This document shows positions 59,197 to 64,000 of a stretch of DNA of 64,000 nt, one piece after another. The notes below the pieces were generated by a model that had not been told where the DNA came from, did no database searches, and worked only from the letters and a program-made list of their open reading frames with translations. Within the stretch, counting starts at the first letter, position 1. The number at the start of each line of letters is the position of its first letter. The DNA is from Rothia sp035916755 (lineage in GTDB: Bacteria > Actinomycetota > Actinomycetes > Actinomycetales > Micrococcaceae). The translations under genes and the position numbers were made by a program. The DNA is taken from NCBI RefSeq assembly GCF_035916755.1, contig NZ_JAYWIX010000003.1, positions 231,894 through 295,893 on the forward strand, read 5' to 3'.

Positions 59197-61788
59197 ATGG
59201 CAACCACCCTAAGCACCGTTGCCTTTTCTAACCTGGGCAAGCACCGCCTACGTTTTGCTCTGACCTCCATCGGCATCGCGATTTCAGCCTTCTTTCTCAC
59301 GTCCGTACTGCTGATTAATACCTCCTTCTATGACGAGGTGCGGCAGGAAGCAGGCCAGAAGTACTCCACCGCCGATGCCGTTGTCGAAACTACCGATAGG
59401 TTCTCCGAAGGGGACATCACTAACTACCATCTCAGCCAAGAGCAAGCCGACCGAATAGCAAACCTACCCATGATCGAGTCGACCTGGACGCTGGTCGCTA
59501 CCTACTCCGTTATTTACCTGCCGGCTCAGGGTGAAAGTGAAGGTGGCACCTACAGCATCATCCAAGCCGATATGCCAGCCGAGACCTTCTTCCCCTACTC
59601 CCTGACAGAGGGCAGCCTGCCGACGTCCGACCATCAGATAGTGATTACCGACCGGGCAGCCGAAGCTCTCTCTATAGGGGTGGGCGGGACGGTCGTCCTC
59701 GATGATCTTTCTACCATAACCGAGCAGACCGACCTGATGGAGTCTCTTCCCCAGGCGGTCTACACCGTCACCGGTATCTACGAACACCCCGCAGGCTACA
59801 GAGCAGGACCAGATATGGTCTTTACACCGGGTACCGGAGTAAAAACCTACGTCGAACGCAGTCGGACCTATTGGGACAGTAGCGACGGCATCTACGAACA
59901 GGTTCTTCTGAAGCTCAAAGACCCTGCCTCTACGTCCTTAGCAGAGCTCAAGCAGGCTCTTGCCAACTCCCCCGGCCTTACAGTCTCATCAGTTGAGGAA
60001 CAAATCAGAAACGATGTCGGCAAGGAAGTGGGCAGCTACACCGCCCTGCTCTCTATTCTCTTCGGCTTTGGGGCCCTCTCGCTTCTCATGAGTTCCTTCA
60101 TCATCGCCAGCACCTACAAGGTGCATGCAGCAGCCCGCTCCCGTGAGCTAGCCCTGCTCCGCACCCTGGGCGCTACCCGCCTAGCGGTGGTGCGTATGCT
60201 CCTGGTTGAGGCAGCTGCCCTCGGTGCGCTCTCCTCTCTCGCCGGTATCATCACCGCCTACCTTGCCGCTCTAGTGTTCAACGAAAGTGGCCGCATCACC
60301 TTTAACCCGCTAGCGGGTGCTCTCGCTATGCTGGTCTGCACGTTCGTTACCCTCGCCGCCGTGCTCAAGCCGGTCTGGGCAACCCGAGCTATACCACCGG
60401 TAGCGGCGCTCAACGGCTACCAGGATTTTTCGAACTCTCCCCGCACCAGGCACACCTGGGCTTATATCGGCTTCTGCCTTATTCTCACCCTGACTACGGT
60501 AGCCTGCGCCCTAGCCGGGCTTCAGGAGAGCCATGCGGGACTAATTATGCTGGCTACGGTTTTGGCCGCCCTTACCTTTGTGGTGGCAGCTCCCCTGCTC
60601 GTCGCGCCGGGCATCGCCCTACTCCGGGGCTTTGCTCGGCCCTACTCCACCGCGGCCCTGGCCCACAGCAATATCGCTCAGTCACGGGCGTCCGCCTCCG
60701 TGACCGTCCGTATGGTCTTCATCTGCGCGGCCTTCATCAGTGCAGCCCTCACCGGTTATTCCACCATGCAGCAGAGCTTCATGGCAGAACTAGACCGCAA
60801 CTACCCCTACGACGTTGAAGCGGTACTTGCAGAACCGGATGTTGCCCGGCTACAGGAGATAGAGCGCCAGGTTTCCCAACTCGACGGTGTGGACGCCGCC
60901 CTTGTGGCCCTGCCCCAGGGTAGTGTGGTGACCTCGTCCGATAGCTGGTTCAGCACAACGGTCTACTCCGTAGACCCCGAAACCCTCACCCGCCTACACG
61001 GTGAACAAACCGGCCAGAAGCTGACAGAGCAGACGGTGCTGCTGAGCCAGGCCTATGCAGACTCCTTCGGGGTACAGGAGGGCCAGCAGCTCTACATCGA
61101 AGGAACCCGTGACGCTATAGAACTCACCGTCAGCATCACCCCCGATACGCTGCGCGGCTTCCTCATCACCACGCAGAACGGCAACCTCATCAGCGGCACA
61201 GGCCTGGTAGACCCCACCGGAGAGAACACCGAGGCAGGCCTGCTCCTAGTCGATTTTGCCCCCGGCATCAGCTGGAGCGACCGCTTCTCGGTGCTCAACC
61301 CCATCGCCGAAATCACCGGCCTCGATGCGGGTGAACTTTCGGGCGTAGCCACCGAAAAAGCCAGCGTGCAGGATAATATGCGCTTAGTTCTCTGGGCTGT
61401 TCTGGGTCTTCTATCGGCCTCACTGTTGGTCTCGCTCGTGGGACTTGCCAACACCCAGTTACTGAGCACCCAGCAGCGGCGCAGGTCCTACGCCCTACTT
61501 CGCATCAATGGCCTCTCCAGCCGTCGATTGCAGGCTGCCGTCAGCTACGAAACCCTGCTACTAGCTGTCTTCGCCCTCATCTGGGGTGCAGGAGCCGGCC
61601 TTATCACCGCTCTGCTCATGCTCCAGGTTTTTGCTGTCAACAATTTCAACCTGGTCTACAGCGTGCAGGCCTGGCACTACCTAGCGGTTATCGTAGGCGG
61701 CCTTGCCCTGGCCTGGGCCACGGTCTTTTTCCCGGCCAGGTCAGCCTCCCGCATACCGCCGGTTGCCGCCCTGCAGGAGGTGAACTAG
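59197..61788 (+). CDS. ABC transporter permease with two FtsX/MacB domains
   Basis: This 863-residue permease has an N-terminal membrane helix (LRFALTSIGIAISAFFLTSVLL), an extracellular domain of about 230 residues, then three helices with a second cluster near 390-440. A second extracellular domain and a C-terminal helix trio ending in PPVAALQEV complete the ten-helix double-FtsX layout. The two APPVAAL-type repeats (ATRAIPPVAALNG and SASRIPPVAALQE) mark the ends of each half. Actinobacterial homologues are often next to DesK-type systems and are linked to envelope stress or peptide antibiotics. The start is ATG 59197; the frame is open to 59134. Confidence 0.9.
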   Translation: MATTLSTVAFSNLGKHRLRFALTSIGIAISAFFLTSVLLINTSFYDEVRQEAGQKYSTADAVVETTDRFSEGDITNYHLSQEQADRIANLPMIESTWTLVATYSVIYLPAQGESEGGTYSIIQADMPAETFFPYSLTEGSLPTSDHQIVITDRAAEALSIGVGGTVVLDDLSTITEQTDLMESLPQAVYTVTGIYEHPAGYRAGPDMVFTPGTGVKTYVERSRTYWDSSDGIYEQVLLKLKDPASTSLAELKQALANSPGLTVSSVEEQIRNDVGKEVGSYTALLSILFGFGALSLLMSSFIIASTYKVHAAARSRELALLRTLGATRLAVVRMLLVEAAALGALSSLAGIITAYLAALVFNESGRITFNPLAGALAMLVCTFVTLAAVLKPVWATRAIPPVAALNGYQDFSNSPRTRHTWAYIGFCLILTLTTVACALAGLQESHAGLIMLATVLAALTFVVAAPLLVAPGIALLRGFARPYSTAALAHSNIAQSRASASVTVRMVFICAAFISAALTGYSTMQQSFMAELDRNYPYDVEAVLAEPDVARLQEIERQVSQLDGVDAALVALPQGSVVTSSDSWFSTTVYSVDPETLTRLHGEQTGQKLTEQTVLLSQAYADSFGVQEGQQLYIEGTRDAIELTVSITPDTLRGFLITTQNGNLISGTGLVDPTGENTEAGLLLVDFAPGISWSDRFSVLNPIAEITGLDAGELSGVATEKASVQDNMRLVLWAVLGLLSASLLVSLVGLANTQLLSTQQRRRSYALLRINGLSSRRLQAAVSYETLLLAVFALIWGAGAGLITALLMLQVFAVNNFNLVYSVQAWHYLAVIVGGLALAWATVFFPARSASRIPPVAALQEVN

Positions 61789-61829
61789 CAGGGCGGGGGC
61801 GGGCATCTGTCCCCTTCAGAAAAAGGACG

Positions 61830-61875
61830 CCTACCCCTACCCTTAGCTGGCAGAGGGGCTAGCGGTGGGGGTAGG
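61830..61875. terminator. Hairpin spanning the 3' end of the lipoprotein gene
   Basis: Eleven of 12 pairs (61830-61841 with 61864-61875) plus an inner TAGC/GCTA enclose the lipoprotein stop codon. It faces the end of the convergent permease gene and could end that transcript. Confidence 0.4.
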
Positions 61876-62763
61876 TACCGTCACTGGTGAGGTGTTCTTG
61901 GGGTCGGTCTTATCAGCAGCGACCCGCTCCCCAGCTGTGGCGTGGGTAGCCTCAAGCTCTTCAGAGAACTGCTCAAGACGCTGGTAGACAGCCTCATAGT
62001 AAGAGTTCTTCAGGTCGGTGATCGACGAGTCAAACGAAATGCTCTCACGGCAGGAAATATCGGCCTGTAGCATCTTCTCAGCGCTATCGGCACCCAGCAG
62101 GCTAGCGCTATAGGCTGCCTGGTCGGTGCTCGAGGCCTGGCCAAACCCCGCGTCCTTCATGCAGGTAGCCCACGACTCCTGCAAGGCCAGGTAGTTCTCA
62201 TCGGCCCGCAGGCTGGTCTCAATAGCCTGGGCGAACTCGGGGGCCAGCAGGGCCGCCTTCACACCGCTTTCTACAGAGCCGTAGATGTACTCGTAGCTCT
62301 GGGCCATACAGCCAGCCGAGTTCAGCTCGCCGCTGGAGTACTCCATGAAGGTCACGGTGAAGGTTTCGCCGTCCTTACCCAGGTAGGCATCCAGCCCCGC
62401 CTCGTCAAAGCTAGCGGTCGCCCGGCCCTCAGCGGCAGGCAGCTGGCCGTAACCGGAGGTCTTCAGCTCCTCGGTGGTGCGGCCCGTGTAGACGGCTGAA
62501 CCCAGGGTCACCCCGACCTCAGGCTCCTTGTAGCTGCCGCCGGCCTCAGCCACACAGCGCTCCACAAAAGCCCGGCGGGCAGACTCAGCTTCAGCAGGCG
62601 GGAAAATCCAGGACTGCAGGGCATCAAGATGCTCGGTCTTAGCGGTCTCAGCAGTCAGCTCATCAAAGTTCTGAGGCTGCGAAGAACACCCGGCCAGCCC
62701 TAAAGCTGTGAAACAACCAAGCACAGCGAGCCCTTTTACACAGCGGTTCGTAAGTAATGACAC
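61843..62763 (-). CDS. Unrecognised secreted lipoprotein
   Basis: I do not recognise this family. The 306-residue lipoprotein has lipobox LAGC (Cys26). The mature part is acidic and helix-rich with spaced cysteines (VERCVAEAGG, SAGCMAQS, WATCMKDAGF, ISCRES) that could form two disulfides; the C-terminal 25 residues are Pro/Thr/Ser-rich. The WxxCMxxxG pattern is seen in other actinobacterial lipoproteins of unknown role. The GTG start has GGAGG five bases upstream. It is divergent from the SGNH-like gene. Confidence 0.75.
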   Translation of the reverse strand: MSLLTNRCVKGLAVLGCFTALGLAGCSSQPQNFDELTAETAKTEHLDALQSWIFPPAEAESARRAFVERCVAEAGGSYKEPEVGVTLGSAVYTGRTTEELKTSGYGQLPAAEGRATASFDEAGLDAYLGKDGETFTVTFMEYSSGELNSAGCMAQSYEYIYGSVESGVKAALLAPEFAQAIETSLRADENYLALQESWATCMKDAGFGQASSTDQAAYSASLLGADSAEKMLQADISCRESISFDSSITDLKNSYYEAVYQRLEQFSEELEATHATAGERVAADKTDPKNTSPVTVPTPTASPSAS

Positions 62764-62877
62764 GGCGTCCTCCCTAGATAATCAGCCTCAATTCTAACTA
62801 CTATGAAGAAGCAGCATCACCACAATCATCGAATGAATCCACGACGACCTCGTCACAGAAAGCAGACTACAAACGCC

Positions 62878-63942
62878 ATGACCTCCCTTGACCAGCAAGG
62901 ACTTCAGACCAGCCGCCGTGGCCTCATGCGCTTTGCAGCGATCACAGGTGTGGCCGGTGTTGCCACCGCCGCCGGCGGAGCCGTCCTCAGCAGCTCAGCA
63001 CACGCTACCGATGCCACCGCCCCAGCCTTCCCAGCTGACCTCACCTACCCCGCAGTAACCGGCCCCTCCCTAGCCCTGTGGGGTAGCTCTTCCTTTGAGG
63101 GTGCCCAGGCCAACCAGGGTGTGCCTGCGGGCTTCAATGCGACCCTTGATGCCCTGCTATCGGGCTACCTTTCAGTTCCCGTCCTCAAATTTGGGCGTGG
63201 CGGCGAGACCTCTTCTATGATTGCGGCCCGCCGAGGGGTGGCCAAGAATATCTATAAGCTTTCCTTCCCTCACGACCGTATTCCTGCCAGCGGGTCTGTA
63301 GAGGTCACCCTGTCAGAGCCCAGTCTTGCCTGGGGCTCTTCAGCCTACCTTCCTGGCTATGTGGGTGCGGTAGCGGGCGTCCTACGGGCAGGGGGCACAG
63401 AGGGTAGCTACATCTTCACCAGGATCACCCCGGGTGAGGAAATCTACGCCCCGGCCCAGAGCCCGGCTGCCTGGTTCCACTCCTACCAAGAGATGATCAG
63501 CCGTTCTTCCTACCATGTGCTCCAGATCGGCCGGAACAACATGAACGACCTGGCCCAGATCCAAAAGGATACCGAGAACTGCTATGCCCTGGCTCCGGAG
63601 CATACCCTTGTTATGGGCCACTTTGCCTCCCGGGACGACGGTGCCGACTCTGAACGTATTAAGCAGGCCCGCGCCTATAATGCCTGGGCGGCTGAAACCT
63701 ACGGTAACCGATTTATGAACCCCGAAACCTACCTGAGGGATACAACCCAGGAGTCCTGGCTGCGCTACGGGGCGCTTTCAGGTTCAGGAGTCTGGTCTTC
63801 AGATAAAGACCGTAAGGCCTACGAGGCCGGGCAGATTCCCCCGTCCCTGTACTCCTCCGACGGCCTGCACTTGAACGGCTGGGGTTACATTGCCCTGTCG
63901 CAGATGGTCTACTACAAGGTCACTGAGCTCGGCTGGTTCTAG
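62878..63942 (+). CDS. Tat-exported SGNH/GDSL-like hydrolase
   Basis: This protein of about 354 residues begins with a Tat signal (SRRGLMRF, then an Ala-rich hydrophobic stretch ending SSAHA). The SGNH blocks can be followed: WGSSSFEG (Ser), GRGGETSS (Gly), IGRNNMND (Asn) and DGLHLNGWGY near the end (Asp and His). It is therefore probably an extracellular esterase or deacetylase acting on lipids or glycans; the substrate is unknown. I prefer the ATG at 62878, which places the twin arginines at residues 13-14; an ATG at 62803 would add an unusual His/Arg-rich leader. It is divergent from the lipoprotein gene. Confidence 0.75.
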   Translation: MTSLDQQGLQTSRRGLMRFAAITGVAGVATAAGGAVLSSSAHATDATAPAFPADLTYPAVTGPSLALWGSSSFEGAQANQGVPAGFNATLDALLSGYLSVPVLKFGRGGETSSMIAARRGVAKNIYKLSFPHDRIPASGSVEVTLSEPSLAWGSSAYLPGYVGAVAGVLRAGGTEGSYIFTRITPGEEIYAPAQSPAAWFHSYQEMISRSSYHVLQIGRNNMNDLAQIQKDTENCYALAPEHTLVMGHFASRDDGADSERIKQARAYNAWAAETYGNRFMNPETYLRDTTQESWLRYGALSGSGVWSSDKDRKAYEAGQIPPSLYSSDGLHLNGWGYIALSQMVYYKVTELGWF

Positions 63943-63966
63943 CCTCTCGGATGTAAGCATAAGGAC

Positions 63967-64000
63967 GCGGCCCCGCCGGTAGCGCGGAAGGCGGGGGCGC
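63967..64000 (+). terminator. GC hairpin after the SGNH-like gene, at the window edge
   Basis: Ten of 11 pairs (63967-63977 with 63990-64000) with a 12-base loop lie 24 bases after the stop. The window ends before any T tract could be seen. Confidence 0.6.

Overview
The window looks like chromosome of a G+C-rich actinobacterium of the family Micrococcaceae. Rothia or a close relative is my best guess, from gene order, protein style and the oleA-oleBC-oleD layout known from Micrococcus; the genus call is an inference and I could not search for it. Codon use and gene density are even throughout. I see no prophage, intact insertion sequence, integrase or CRISPR array. Almost every gap between convergent genes holds an intrinsic-terminator-like hairpin.

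Layout. (1) 1-8.6 kb: start of ffh (cut by the window edge), then a peptide ABC importer operon on the minus strand (dppB, dppC, a fused dppDF ATPase, a substrate-binding lipoprotein) followed by the decayed remains of a second binding protein. (2) 8.6-25.8 kb: a conserved housekeeping block on the minus strand (xth, ftsY, smc, mutM, rnc, rpmF, DUF177/yceD, coaD). Three plus-strand inserts break it up: an MFS exporter, the olefin operon oleA-oleBC-oleD, and an amino-acid permease. (3) 25.9-42.5 kb: an aminotransferase, a LURP-one-like protein, rsmD, recG, a DAK2-domain protein, thiL, a Pro/Ser-rich surface protein, DUF3515, ddl, gpsA, plsC, murA, leuD and leuC, with a divergent IclR-type regulator resembling LtbR/NdgR. 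This is the ancestral actinobacterial recG-thiL-ddl-gpsA-leuCD neighbourhood. (4) 42.5-49.3 kb: two adjacent dynamin-like GTPases with membrane segments, two identical tRNA-Glu(CTC) genes and tRNA-Gln(CTG), gltX, and a fumarylacetoacetate-hydrolase-family enzyme. (5) 49.3-56.2 kb: an ABC-F ATPase behind an apparent leader-peptide attenuator, ilvE, leuB, a small CxCxxC protein, a YafQ/DinJ toxin-antitoxin pair and thrC. (6) 56.2-64 kb: a DesK/NarL-type two-component system and a MacB/FtsX-type ABC transporter that share an operator-like palindrome, an unrecognised lipoprotein, and a Tat-exported SGNH-like hydrolase.

How it works together. Four themes stand out: peptide uptake, branched-chain and threonine synthesis (leuCD, leuB, ilvE, thrC), cell envelope and division (murA, ddl, plsC, gpsA, smc, ftsY), and long-chain olefin synthesis by head-to-head condensation of fatty acyl groups. 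The strongest less-expected signals are: (a) a seven-codon upstream ORF with competing hairpins before the ABC-F gene; (b) TCATAC-N4-GTATGA palindromes before both the two-component operon and the neighbouring ABC operon; (c) an octamer GGCGTCC(G/T) found on both strands at about one per 1.2 kb, several times more than composition predicts, once as an inverted pair forming a hairpin; (d) a perfect 56-bp palindrome between recG and rsmD; (e) a DUF177 gene whose conserved N terminus has no ordinary start codon but has a well-spaced ribosome site before ATT.
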